In this document: positions 1-7,957 of the stretch, piece by piece
Position numbering within the stretch: the stretch's first letter is position 1
Layout: each line of letters starts with the position of its first letter
Assembly: GCF_014656375.1 (NCBI RefSeq)
Contig: NZ_BNCH01000001.1
Coordinates: forward strand, 620,001-684,000
DNA from: Aliiroseovarius zhejiangensis
GTDB taxonomy: Bacteria; Pseudomonadota; Alphaproteobacteria; Rhodobacterales; Rhodobacteraceae
Length of the DNA: 64,000 nt
Reading direction: 5' to 3'
Made by a program: the position numbers and the translations under genes
The notes under the pieces: model-generated
What the model was told of the DNA's origin: nothing
Databases searched by the model: none
Seen by the model: only the letters and a program-made list of their open reading frames with translations

Positions 1-22
1 ATCAGCTGAATATGGCTTGGGC

Positions 23-184
23 TCATTTTTCCGCACTCTCACCCACGGCTTCTTGCCGCGACATGGCTGCCCGCAAACAAGACACCACCTGAGCGCCTTG
101 TGAGCGCAAGTTCCGCACAGCCTCCTCTTCGAGCCAAGCTTTCACGTCCGCTGGAAGGTTAAGTTTGAACTGGGTTGTCTTCAT
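23..184 (-). CDS. Small Arc-like ribbon-helix-helix protein
   Basis: Short reading frame of 53 residues beginning MKTTQFKLNLPADVKAWLEE. The opening strand (TTQFKLNLP) followed by a helix and a second helix is the pattern of Arc/MetJ-type ribbon-helix-helix DNA-binding proteins, whose usual length is 45-60 residues. It is divergent from a second such gene at 254, and the two share a 69-base intergenic region holding two near-identical inverted repeats. It probably represses itself and its neighbour. The targets beyond that are unknown. The fold call comes from sequence pattern only. Confidence 0.6.
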   Translation of the reverse strand: MKTTQFKLNLPADVKAWLEEEAVRNLRSQGAQVVSCLRAAMSRQEAVGESAEK

Positions 185-202
185 ATTTACACCTCAACAA
201 AG

Positions 203-242
203 GGACATAAAATGTCCATATCATTGAGGACAAATATTGTCC
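203..242. promoter_or_regulatory. Twin operators between divergent RHH genes
   Basis: Two 15-base inverted repeats lie in the divergent intergenic region: GGACATAAAATGTCC at 203-217 and GGACAAATATTGTCC at 228-242. Each has 6-base arms and a 3-base spacer, and their centres are 25 bases apart. Spaced short palindromes are what ribbon-helix-helix dimers bind. Autoregulation of the two flanking genes is inferred. Confidence 0.6.
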
Positions 243-253
243 ATCATGGAATC

Positions 254-559
254 ATGAAAGAAGAAGCCTTGGTCCAATTCAAACTCTTGCTTCCTGCCGC
301 GCTCAAGAAGCGTCTGGAAACGCATGCAACACTGAACCGGCGCAGCCTGTCTCAGGAAATCGTCGTCGCCCTTGAGGAGAAGTACCCGGCTGCAGAACCG
401 GACGCGACGTCGGATCCAGCAGCCCGGATGCTCTTCTGGCTTGCCAAACGTATCCGTCGAAGAAACCCGAAGCCCGGAACTCCCCGAGATAAGCAAGCCG
501 CCCTATATGAGCGCATTGCGGGCGATATCGCGGAACGCATGAAAGACATCGGCGAATAG
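254..559 (+). CDS. Arc-like ribbon-helix-helix DNA-binding protein
   Basis: Protein of 101 residues, MKEEALVQFKLLLPAALKKR onward. Residues 4-45 give the ribbon-helix-helix pattern: a strand (LVQFKLLLP), then helices including RRSLSQEIVVALEEKY, typical of Arc-family repressors. The basic C-terminal tail (KRIRRRNPKP) is extra. I prefer the ATG at 254 to one at 212, because 212 lies inside the first operator palindrome and the RHH strand begins right after 254. It is likely a regulator of the element's own genes; its neighbour across the operators is a second RHH gene. Confidence 0.65.
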   Translation: MKEEALVQFKLLLPAALKKRLETHATLNRRSLSQEIVVALEEKYPAAEPDATSDPAARMLFWLAKRIRRRNPKPGTPRDKQAALYERIAGDIAERMKDIGE

Positions 560-561
560 CC

Positions 562-1203
562 CTAGTAGGCCACCCACTCATATCCATGGTTGCCTTCGTG
601 ATCTTCCCATTCCACGCCAACTCCTCGTCGCCAATTCGATGATGAACAGCGCCGTGACGGCAGAACCCACTGCGGGGCATCTACAGGTGTCGTGCGTTGC
701 CAGCCGAATTCGCCCTGCGTGCCGTAGGTGCCGAGGCGCATATTGTAACTCTCAGAACAATCATCGTCGCGCCCGCCTTTGCGGTGGCTGTAGTGCCGAA
801 CATCCCAGACGCGGATCGAGCGCACGAAATCGAATTCCAGACCGCTGATGTCGATATCGGCACCGCCTTCGATCACTTGTGCCAGAATGACTTGGGCGAG
901 CGACTGACCAGCTTGATTGCTGACCTCCCAGATTTTCGGGACGGTGCTTTGCAGCGGTGCACGCTCAGAAACACCCATCGGGCAGCGCCAGATTTGCAAC
1001 GGCGGCTCAATTGGCCAGGGCGTAATCCTGCGGATAAACACGGCGCGGGCATAAGCACATTCTGCGGACGCGGGCCACCCACCAGCCAGGCAAAGCAGAA
1101 TGGCGCAATCGACCTGATAGGCCTTTGCCGCCTGCGGGGCCACGGTTGAAAGAAGAGCCACGACAGCTCCGGCGCTCCAATTTCTGATAAGTCTGCACCA
1201 CAT
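562..1203 (-). CDS. Unknown secreted cysteine-containing protein
   Basis: 213-residue protein with an N-terminal signal peptide: a short basic start, a hydrophobic core around residues 11-20, and a likely cut after QAAKA near residue 28. The mature part contains CAILLCLAGGWPASAEC and other cysteines, which suggests disulphides in the periplasm. No family is recognised. It ends 2 bases from the convergent RHH gene. Its place near the virB operon and the export signal make an accessory role in the conjugation machine or cell surface possible, but this is inferred from position only. Confidence 0.65.
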   Translation of the reverse strand: MWCRLIRNWSAGAVVALLSTVAPQAAKAYQVDCAILLCLAGGWPASAECAYARAVFIRRITPWPIEPPLQIWRCPMGVSERAPLQSTVPKIWEVSNQAGQSLAQVILAQVIEGGADIDISGLEFDFVRSIRVWDVRHYSHRKGGRDDDCSESYNMRLGTYGTQGEFGWQRTTPVDAPQWVLPSRRCSSSNWRRGVGVEWEDHEGNHGYEWVAY

Positions 1204-1231
1204 GTCAATAAATGCCTTATGCTTACATTAC

Positions 1232-1325
1232 TGTATTATTGATACACTAGCGCCAACCTCAACCTTCACACCATATGCGAGCATAGAGTTTGTTACGTTC
1301 GCGTGCGTTTTGTGGAATATATTCC
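1232..1325. promoter_or_regulatory. Candidate operators upstream of XRE gene
   Basis: Two palindromes lie between the divergent genes at 1203 and 1362. TGTATTATTGATACA (1232-1246) has 5-base arms and a 5-base spacer. GGAATATATTCC (1314-1325) is a perfect 12-base palindrome ending 36 bases before the XRE start. Either could be the self-regulatory site of the XRE protein. Confidence 0.4.
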
Positions 1326-1361
1326 GTAGAGCGGCTCCTGTGATCTGGCCGAATACAGGCC

Positions 1362-1574
1362 ATGAAATTGAGGGAACAAGTAGGGCTAAACATCCGGAAT
1401 CTAAGAAATTCCAAAGGTATGAGCCAAGAACAACTAGCTTTGGCTGCAGACATGGACCGCAGCTACATCAGCGAGATCGAACTCGCCAAGAATTCAGCAT
1501 CAATCGATATTCTGGAGCAGATTGCGCTTGCCCTCGATGTTGCCCCGAAGGAATTGTTTAACGAGAGGGGCTAG
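1362..1574 (+). CDS. XRE-family transcriptional regulator
   Basis: 70-residue protein made almost entirely of one Cro/C1-type helix-turn-helix domain. VGLNIRNLRNSKGMSQEQLA starts the domain, followed by the recognition helix DRSYISEIELAKNSASIDIL and the typical closing segment ALALDVAPKELF. Such single-domain regulators commonly control restriction-modification or mobile-element genes. A small downstream gene starts 2 bases after the stop, so the two are probably co-transcribed. A perfect palindrome sits just upstream. Confidence 0.85.
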   Translation: MKLREQVGLNIRNLRNSKGMSQEQLALAADMDRSYISEIELAKNSASIDILEQIALALDVAPKELFNERG

Positions 1575-1576
1575 TT

Positions 1577-1777
1577 TTGCCCGAACTTGAGAGTGTTCGC
1601 ACCACGGCCGAAGCCATCGGTCGCATTACGTGTATCAAGACTGGCGAAGAAATCGGTCTGCTGTATCAGTGGGATAACGGCGAGACGCAGGCAGCGTTAT
1701 ACGATGGCTGCCATCCTAAAACACCACTCAGCTCGGATCACTCCACTGAACCGGACCTTGGTGCAAAACAAAGCTAA
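1577..1777 (+). CDS. Small unknown protein partnered with XRE regulator
   Basis: 66-residue reading frame starting at TTG two bases after the XRE stop, which implies translational coupling. The sequence (RITCIKTGEEIGLLYQWDNG, then QAALYDGC) looks like a small beta-rich domain. No family is assigned. The tight spacing and coding-like composition support a real gene. Its job, perhaps as a cofactor or antitoxin partner of the XRE protein, is speculative. Confidence 0.5.
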   Translation: MPELESVRTTAEAIGRITCIKTGEEIGLLYQWDNGETQAALYDGCHPKTPLSSDHSTEPDLGAKQS

Positions 1778-1837
1778 AGGCCGGAAAGAGCCTGAAGTGA
1801 CCGATGCTGTACGACGCACGAATGTTTGGTTCACATT

Positions 1838-3253
1838 TCAGCGGCGTGATGTCGCCGTAGTGCCGCAGTTAAGAATTTCTCCATTGAAAAGTGTTTGGAT
1901 TGGAAAGTCGGGCAAGGGTGGTTCTTGTGCGGTCATCGCGCCAACCCCTGACATGATAGATACGACTTCGTCGTGGAATCCAAGCTGATCAGAATTCGTC
2001 TTCTGTGCCAGGTCATCAATATGGAACGACTGCTTTTCAGCATACCAGTCTTCAAGCCAAGAAATCAGTGGAGTGCAGGGATGGTCAAGGTAGCGAAGCA
2101 AAACCTGATCTTTAGGAATGCTGCCCATCATTCGGTCGAGATACTCAGTCATCTCGTTGAAATACATGATCTGTGATGCTCGCACTTGTGTTGATCCATC
2201 AATCTCTCCTCTCGCAAGGTGCTGAACGTCATAGTAATCGAGATGTTGATTAAAGCGGATTGCAAAGACGTCCGTATAAGGCCCGAACCCTTCTCTCCCC
2301 TTGCTTTCGTCGAAGGTCGCATAGGCTTCGATCTGCACAGCCGGGGTAAGGCTAAGCGTAAAGTACTGGTTGTCATGCACATCGGCATGTCCGCGCGTAC
2401 GAAGAAATTCTACTAGAGCGCGACCATTGGTCGTTAATGGCGCTATGAAAGTTGGTTGTTCCATCTTCCGGTAGAGGGAGTCGTTGACGTCGTCGATATC
2501 AATCTTTGCAAGGCCGTGGTCGGTCAACAGGCGGATATACTTAACTATGAACGGGTAGATGTCGCCTCTAGAGAACGTGTATGCGATAGGCGCATCCTTC
2601 CCACGGCTAATAACCTGTTTCCGAATGCGCTGAAGCAGAACACTTGCATGAAACTGAACCTTGCTGCAAAGCCCCCAAAGCCCTCCAACGAATAGATCAA
2701 GTGCACTAATCGTCACCGCCGCTGTGCCATGACCGACCGTGATGGTTGATGCAACCATCTCATCTGTGAGCAAGGTCAAGCGGTCCGCATCGTAAACTTC
2801 TAGGGCAAACAATGTGACAAGATAATTCGCAAACGCTTTATCGAGCTTGTTTGATTTGGATATGACAATATGGGTGCTTTGAGAAGTCTGACCCTCGTCG
2901 TCGGGCACGTAGTTTGTGACGTGGTGCCAATAGACCTCGTCATCTTCCGGATGGTAAACGAACAAAAACAGGTGGATTGACAGTTGCAGCCAATATTCAA
3001 GGTCCGCAGCTCTAGCATAGAACTTGAACTGATCCGGTCGATCCCCGTTGACGTAGCTCATCCCGGATTTCACCTGCGCACCGACGATCTTACCCGTCGG
3101 AAAATCTCCAAGGCACACCTCTATCGTCCCATCGACGCCGACATCCTCTTGCAGTAAGTCCCGCCAAATTAGGTCATGATCGTTACATGCTTTTTCGACG
3201 GCAAGTAGTCCCGCCTTCTCGGCAGTCGCCGAGCTCGATCTTTTTTTCGGCAA
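1838..3253 (-). CDS. DUF4365-domain protein, nuclease-like
   Basis: 471 residues. The N-terminal 150 residues match the DUF4365 pattern: EKAGLLAVEKACNDHDLIWRDLLQEDVGVDGTIE, then a GAQVKSG strand and the LEYWLQLSIHLFLFVY stretch. This is a PD-(D/E)xK-like arrangement with acidic residues in GVDGTIE and lysine in QVKSG. The remaining 300 residues are of unknown fold. DUF4365 proteins are often found in defence islands, so a role in restricting foreign DNA or RNA is plausible but unproven. The start is TTG with GGGAG seven bases upstream. Its composition is AT-richer than its neighbours, suggesting separate acquisition. Confidence 0.7.
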   Translation of the reverse strand: MPKKRSSSATAEKAGLLAVEKACNDHDLIWRDLLQEDVGVDGTIEVCLGDFPTGKIVGAQVKSGMSYVNGDRPDQFKFYARAADLEYWLQLSIHLFLFVYHPEDDEVYWHHVTNYVPDDEGQTSQSTHIVISKSNKLDKAFANYLVTLFALEVYDADRLTLLTDEMVASTITVGHGTAAVTISALDLFVGGLWGLCSKVQFHASVLLQRIRKQVISRGKDAPIAYTFSRGDIYPFIVKYIRLLTDHGLAKIDIDDVNDSLYRKMEQPTFIAPLTTNGRALVEFLRTRGHADVHDNQYFTLSLTPAVQIEAYATFDESKGREGFGPYTDVFAIRFNQHLDYYDVQHLARGEIDGSTQVRASQIMYFNEMTEYLDRMMGSIPKDQVLLRYLDHPCTPLISWLEDWYAEKQSFHIDDLAQKTNSDQLGFHDEVVSIMSGVGAMTAQEPPLPDFPIQTLFNGEILNCGTTATSRR

Positions 3254-3453
3254 TGGTAGTCTCCCGCATGCTCTAGGGTCAGATAAATGGCGAAACTAGT
3301 ACAACGCTGTCATCGGTGATAGCGGCAATTTCTTGGCAACTCATTTCAGTGAGCTGTCATTGGCGCAGTCGCCTTGAAAGGCAGTTTTTTTCGTGTTGGC
3401 GACCTTCGCCGCCAGTTTATTGAACGACAGCGTTCTCTATGTCAGGACGGGTA

Positions 3454-3741
3454 TCAATTCATCACATCATCCAGGAATTCCAGAACGCGCGCATAGCTTC
3501 CGCTGACGTCGCGCGCTTGGTCGAAGACCTCTCGCCTCTGCTGATCTAGGCAACGAAAGTACCGCTCGACATCGGTAAAATAAGCCTCCGCATCGCGCTT
3601 CAACAGATCCGCATAGGCCTGCACGTCATCGGCATCGGTCGGCATCCACGGCGGCGCAGGCGGCAGGCAAGTGCCCGCAATCGCGGCAGAACCCCAGCTC
3701 AGAACGACCATAACCGCCCATGTTGGTTTCAAAAGCGCCAT
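3454..3741 (-). CDS. Small secreted helical protein of unknown function
   Basis: 95 residues with a signal peptide (MALLKPTWAVMVVLSWGSAAIAG, cut near residue 23). A proline-rich stretch CLPPAPPWMP follows, then a charged helical region carrying a second cysteine (ERYFRCLDQQRREVF). The protein is probably periplasmic. It lies just upstream of and divergent to the virB operon, so an accessory role in the T4SS is suggested by context. No family is recognised. Confidence 0.55.
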   Translation of the reverse strand: MALLKPTWAVMVVLSWGSAAIAGTCLPPAPPWMPTDADDVQAYADLLKRDAEAYFTDVERYFRCLDQQRREVFDQARDVSGSYARVLEFLDDVMN

Positions 3742-3877
3742 ATTATCTTGGCTCAGCCACTCCGTTGCAGTAAATTTGTTTCAACGCATGAAGGGCGCAA
3801 CAACTCAAATTGCACCTATTGATTGCAAGATTATAATATTGTATCGGTTCGGTAGTCCATGAGGGACTGCCGGGTCA

Positions 3878-4231
3878 ATGCACAATTCTGCAAGGCTCGA
3901 TCCTATGAATTTGATGCAAGACGCCCCCAATGTTGTCAGTGAAGACGGGCTGCGCACGTTGCTTGCCGAGGGCCATTCGGCAGATGTTGTGTGCCGGGTT
4001 ACGCCCAAACGTACAGGTGCTCAGTGGTCCGGAGTTTGGACCGTGCATTGCGTCTCGCCAGATGGCGAGACGCGTCGCCTGCTCGTCACTGCACGCAACA
4101 ACATGGCTGCCCGAGAGTTCAAGACAATCAATGGCTTATCCAGCTTCCTTGCTGGCCTTGGTGTTTCAATCGTCTCGATCCCGATGCTTGAAGGCAAGAT
4201 CGCCTCTCACACGTTGGACGACGCGGGCTAA
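3878..4231 (+). CDS. Unknown protein at head of virB operon
   Basis: 117 residues, no signal peptide, mixed alpha/beta composition (DVVCRVTPKRTGAQWSGVWT, then TARNNMAAREFKTINGLSSF). It is the first gene of the virB operon and overlaps the start of the transglycosylase gene by 44 bases in another frame, which supports co-translation. No family is recognised. A second possible start is the ATG at 3905. Confidence 0.55.
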   Translation: MHNSARLDPMNLMQDAPNVVSEDGLRTLLAEGHSADVVCRVTPKRTGAQWSGVWTVHCVSPDGETRRLLVTARNNMAAREFKTINGLSSFLAGLGVSIVSIPMLEGKIASHTLDDAG

Positions 4232-4874
4232 GCTACTTGCCGTCCTCGCAGCATTCCTTGCTGACCCTGCCTATTCTGAAGGCTTCGTGCTTTCCATGCG
4301 GGCCGATGGCCAGCTGGAGACCAAAACACCCCAATCAGGTTTTGCACAAAGCTATGTCGACGGGATTGGTGCAAACCCGCCAGAGCTGATCGTTTTTGCA
4401 GCGCCTGAGCCTGAAGCTCCGCCTCCTACACCCGCCCGCGCAGTTCCCCGCCCCGAAATCCTCGCCGCCCTTGAAAGCACCGCGCATCGATATGGCGGGC
4501 ACCCGGCGTTGCGTCGCGCGGGTCTGTCGGTGACGGAATGGCAGGCACTCTTCCAAGCCAATATCGAGATCGAAAGCGCTTATCGTCCGAATGCACGCAG
4601 CTCTGCAGGTGCGATCGGCCTCGGGCAGTTAATGCCTGCGACGGCTGCACAGCTCGGCGTTGATCCGCATGACTGGCAGGCCAACCTCGATGGCTCTGCC
4701 CGTTACCTTCTGATGATGTTGGCGCAGTTCGGCACGCCCGAACTCGCACTTGCCGCCTATAACGCCGGACCAGACGCGGTCGCGCGCTATGGCGACATCC
4801 CTCCCTATCGAGAAACCCAAAATCACGTGCGCCGCGTCATGTCCGTGCGTGACCGACTGACTGGAGCCTCCTGA
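4188..4874 (+). CDS. virB1: VirB1-type lytic transglycosylase
   Basis: Murein lytic transglycosylase that opens local gaps in peptidoglycan for T4SS assembly. The 228-residue form starts at TTG 4188: a basic N-terminus (KARSPLTRWTTRAK), then the hydrophobic stretch LLAVLAAFLADPAYSEG, gives a good signal peptide. The C-terminal SLT domain shows the catalytic glutamate in IEIESAYRP (about residue 128), GAIGLGQLMPATA and the AAYNAGP motif. It overlaps the upstream gene and meets virB2 in an ATGA-type junction at 4874. The start codon is the least certain part. Confidence 0.85.
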   Translation: MKARSPLTRWTTRAKLLAVLAAFLADPAYSEGFVLSMRADGQLETKTPQSGFAQSYVDGIGANPPELIVFAAPEPEAPPPTPARAVPRPEILAALESTAHRYGGHPALRRAGLSVTEWQALFQANIEIESAYRPNARSSAGAIGLGQLMPATAAQLGVDPHDWQANLDGSARYLLMMLAQFGTPELALAAYNAGPDAVARYGDIPPYRETQNHVRRVMSVRDRLTGAS

Positions 4875-5164
4875 TGCACATACAATTTCGCACGATCCTG
4901 TCGCTGGCTCTGGCCAGTCTAATGATTGCCAATCCCGCCATGGCGCAGAGCATCGACCTTTCGCCGGTGCAGAACCTGCTGCAGGGCATTGTCGACACGA
5001 TTACTGGCCCCCTGGGCATTGTCATCGGCACCTTGGCCTTGATCGGTGTGTTTCTCTCCTGGCTCTTTGGCATTCTGGATTTCCGCCAAGCTCTTTGGGT
5101 GCTTGTTGCGATTGCAGGCATCGCAGCTGCACCGACCATCGTGACCGCGATCTGGGGCGCGTAA
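4874..5164 (+). CDS. virB2: VirB2 pilin subunit of T4SS
   Basis: 96 residues with a cleavable signal (AMAQ junction near residue 25) and two hydrophobic segments at about 45-65 and 72-92, the classic TrbC/VirB2 pilin layout. After processing it would form the conjugative pilus and the extracellular part of the channel. It overlaps virB1 by one base and precedes virB3 by 7 bases. Length and topology match the family. Confidence 0.88.
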   Translation: MHIQFRTILSLALASLMIANPAMAQSIDLSPVQNLLQGIVDTITGPLGIVIGTLALIGVFLSWLFGILDFRQALWVLVAIAGIAAAPTIVTAIWGA

Positions 5165-5171
5165 AATCGAC

Positions 5172-5450
5172 ATGGCAACGCAAACCCGCCTCTTCCTCGG
5201 TCTGATCCGGCCGCCAAAGCTCATCGGCTTGCCGATCATGTACGCCATGGTCTGGCTGTTCGGGTTTGTGTTGCTGTTTCTCTGGGTCCAGAGCTGGCCG
5301 GTGATCATCATCGCCGCTCTGGCCTATCCCGCACTGTGGAAAGCAGCCGATTGGGATCCGGCCTTTCTTGAGGTGATGGTCACTGCCCTGCAGGAAACGC
5401 CGCCCACCCCGAACCGCAAGATCCATTCGGGGGACAGCTATGCTCCGTGA
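5172..5450 (+). CDS. virB3: VirB3 inner-membrane T4SS protein
   Basis: 92 residues. The cytoplasmic start TRLFLGLIRPPKLIGLP is typical of VirB3, followed by a hydrophobic double segment at residues 18-55. The C-terminus (NRKIHSGDSYAP) is hydrophilic. VirB3 works with the VirB4 ATPase in pilus assembly at the inner membrane, and the gene overlaps virB4 by 11 bases, the usual coupling. Confidence 0.88.
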   Translation: MATQTRLFLGLIRPPKLIGLPIMYAMVWLFGFVLLFLWVQSWPVIIIAALAYPALWKAADWDPAFLEVMVTALQETPPTPNRKIHSGDSYAP

Positions 5451-7806
5451 CCCCTCGGATGATCTTGAAACGCTGCCGGACTGGGCGCGCAAAGAGCGCC
5501 CGATGGCCAGCATGCTGCCCTATGTCAGCCTCGTGAATGGTGTGACGATCCGCACACGCGGAAATGCGCTGTTCCAGTGCATCCGCCTTGATGGCGTCAA
5601 CAGCATGACCAGCGATGACGCGCATCTGGAGAAGGTCCGCGCGCTTTTCGCGGCGATCATTGCGCAGATTGGGCCAGAATACAGTTTCTACGTTCACAAA
5701 GTCTCAAAAGCGATCGAGACAGCATTGCCACCGGTGCCCAAGGAAGGGTTTGCCAGAGCGTTGGACGCCCGCTGGCAAACGGCGATGGCGCGGACAGGCC
5801 TGCGGGACAAGACGCTCACGCTCACAGTGCTGAAACGCCCTCCCCTCGGCGCGCGGCTGCGTCTGAAACGTTCAGACTCCATCGCACAGATGAAAGACCA
5901 GACAGCGAAGCAACTGCGTAAGCTCGAGGAAGTCGTCGGGTTTCTACTGTCGTCCTTTGCAGAGACGAACCCGCGCCTGCTTGGGGCTGAGAGCGGCGAA
6001 CTGCTCGGGTTCCTCGGGGCGCTCAATATTGGTCAGGAACGGCCGCTGTTCGCCAAATCGCGATTTGGCGTCATTGCCGAAGATGTCGCCAACACGCGCG
6101 TCACGTTTCAGGGGCGAGGCTTTACGCTGGACGATGGAACCGCGGGCAAGCGGTTTGGTGCGAGTTTTGCAATCAAGACCTATCCAGCCAAAACCAGATG
6201 CACCATGTTCGATGAGCTGAACTTGCCTGTCGACATGGTGGTCACACATTCCTTCACGCCGATAAACAGCAACATCATGGCCAGCCGGATCAAACGCCAA
6301 CAGCGCCTGATGAAGGCCAGCGATGATGGCGCGATTTCCCTCGCCGAAGAACTGGTCGACGCGCTAGATGATTTGGAATCCAAGCGTCTCAGCTTCGGCG
6401 ATCATCACATGACGGTCACGGTTTTCGCCGAGACCGAAGAAAAACTGGAAGCCATCGCGGCCGAGGTGCGCAACATCGCCGCCAGTGAAGGCGTCAATCT
6501 GGTGAATGAGAGCTTCGCGGCTCGGACCCATTATTTCGCGCAGCATCCGGGCAACGGACAGATGCGCAGCCGCAAGGCCGCCATCACGAACACGAACTTT
6601 GCCGACCTCGCAGCGCTGCATCGCGGTCAATTGGGCAAACCCGGACACAAAGTCCCATGGGGCAAGCCGATCACTCTCTTCCCGACACCTGAACGATCTG
6701 GTTTCTTGTTCAACTACCATGAGGCTGGTCAGCCAGACAAAGAGCCGACCGGTGGTCATACTTTGATCCTCGGCCGTCCTGGCTCAGGCAAATCGGTGTT
6801 GTCGGCCTTCCTCATGACCCAAGCCCGTCGCTGCGACGCGCGCGTCTTCGTCTTCGACTATCGCGCTGGCATGGAAATGGCCGTGCGGGCCAATGGCGGG
6901 CGCTACAGCGCCATCAAGGCGGGTGAAGCAACCGGCCTGAACCCGCTGCGCACCGAAATCGATGGGCGCGGGCAAGCCTGGCTTTCTGATTGGCTGGCCA
7001 CGTTGTTGCATCGCGCCGACAAGCCACTGAGCCCGGTTCAGATCAACCGCATCCAAGAGGTGGTGCGCCAGAACGCCGGGGCGAGCGATGCTGCCCTTCG
7101 CAACTGGCAGGATTTGGCCTCACTCTTTGTCGCTGGGGCGGATGAAGGCGATCTGTTCGAGCGGATTCAGGAATGGACCGCAAATGGTCGCTACGGTTGG
7201 ATTTTCGGGCAAAGCTCTGAGGACACCTTTTCGCTCGATGGTGATGTCGTCGGGTTCGACCTGACCGGCATACTCGACAGCGAAAGCGAAAAGGAACGCA
7301 TGGCGGTCCTCTCCTACCTGTTTCGGCGGGTCGAACGCGTGATCGAGGATCGCAAGCCGACGCTGATCATTATCGATGAAGCGTGGAAGGCGCTCGACAA
7401 TCCGTATTTCGCAGACCGGCTGAGCAACTGGCTGGTCACAGCGCGCAAACAGAACGCGGTTGTCGTGATGATGACCCAATACGCGAGCCAGCTTGAGAAA
7501 ACTCGCACTGGCAAAACGATTGTCGAGGCTGTGCCGACGCAACTTTTGCTTCCTAACATCCGCGCTTCGGCCAGCGATTACACCATGCTGGGGCTAACCG
7601 AAAAAGAGCTCAGCGTATTGCTCGGCACGGGCAGCAACTCCCGTTTGGCGCTGGTACGCGATGATCAAGGCTCGGTTGTGATCGACGCTGATCTGAGCGC
7701 CCTTGGCCCCTACCTCACGATCCTTGGCGGCATGGAAAAAGGCGAAGCGCTGGTCGGCGCGGATTATCGCCAGAACCCCGATTTTTGGAGACAGATTAAT
7801 GCGTAG
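5440..7806 (+). CDS. virB4: VirB4 T4SS ATPase
   Basis: 788 residues, normal for VirB4/CagE ATPases, which energise pilus biogenesis and substrate transfer from the inner membrane. The N-terminal CagE domain covers about residues 20-400. The P-loop GRPGSGKS lies near residue 445, and the Walker B with following helix (LIIIDEAWKALDNPYF) near 642. A conserved MMTQYASQLEKTRTG segment follows. It is in-frame and intact within the virB operon and overlaps the lipoprotein gene that follows by 8 bases. Confidence 0.95.
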   Translation: MLRDPSDDLETLPDWARKERPMASMLPYVSLVNGVTIRTRGNALFQCIRLDGVNSMTSDDAHLEKVRALFAAIIAQIGPEYSFYVHKVSKAIETALPPVPKEGFARALDARWQTAMARTGLRDKTLTLTVLKRPPLGARLRLKRSDSIAQMKDQTAKQLRKLEEVVGFLLSSFAETNPRLLGAESGELLGFLGALNIGQERPLFAKSRFGVIAEDVANTRVTFQGRGFTLDDGTAGKRFGASFAIKTYPAKTRCTMFDELNLPVDMVVTHSFTPINSNIMASRIKRQQRLMKASDDGAISLAEELVDALDDLESKRLSFGDHHMTVTVFAETEEKLEAIAAEVRNIAASEGVNLVNESFAARTHYFAQHPGNGQMRSRKAAITNTNFADLAALHRGQLGKPGHKVPWGKPITLFPTPERSGFLFNYHEAGQPDKEPTGGHTLILGRPGSGKSVLSAFLMTQARRCDARVFVFDYRAGMEMAVRANGGRYSAIKAGEATGLNPLRTEIDGRGQAWLSDWLATLLHRADKPLSPVQINRIQEVVRQNAGASDAALRNWQDLASLFVAGADEGDLFERIQEWTANGRYGWIFGQSSEDTFSLDGDVVGFDLTGILDSESEKERMAVLSYLFRRVERVIEDRKPTLIIIDEAWKALDNPYFADRLSNWLVTARKQNAVVVMMTQYASQLEKTRTGKTIVEAVPTQLLLPNIRASASDYTMLGLTEKELSVLLGTGSNSRLALVRDDQGSVVIDADLSALGPYLTILGGMEKGEALVGADYRQNPDFWRQINA

Positions 7807-7957
7807 ACTTGGCGTACTGGCCCTCACCCTTTTGACCCTGACAGCCTGTGCGGAATACCGGCCGTCAGAAGCCGAATGCTTCAACTCCTTTGCCCAGGTC
7901 AGCCGCAGTAACTGCAATTTCGAGCTGCTCGGGCCGATTGGCATTCTCAGTGACTAA
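7799..7957 (+). CDS. VirB7-like lipoprotein
   Basis: Only 52 residues. It has a lipoprotein signal with lipobox LTAC: basic MRR, hydrophobic LGVLALTLLTL, then the cysteine at residue 16. Two or three further cysteines (AECFNSF, SNCNF) could form disulphides. It sits between virB4 and the second transglycosylase, overlapping both by 8 bases. Size and lipid anchor fit VirB7, which stabilises VirB9 in the outer-membrane core. Sequence similarity among VirB7 proteins is low, so the name rests on position and features. Confidence 0.7.
   Translation: MRRLGVLALTLLTLTACAEYRPSEAECFNSFAQVSRSNCNFELLGPIGILSD

Noticed and set aside
1202-1561. Plus-strand frame of 119 residues overlapping the XRE gene
   Set aside because: It reads the XRE gene out of frame and has no RBS or coding character; the XRE frame is clearly the real one.
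3930-4187. Upstream extension of the VirB1 frame
   Set aside because: It overlaps the preceding gene in another frame and would bury the signal peptide; TTG 4188 gives a proper export signal.
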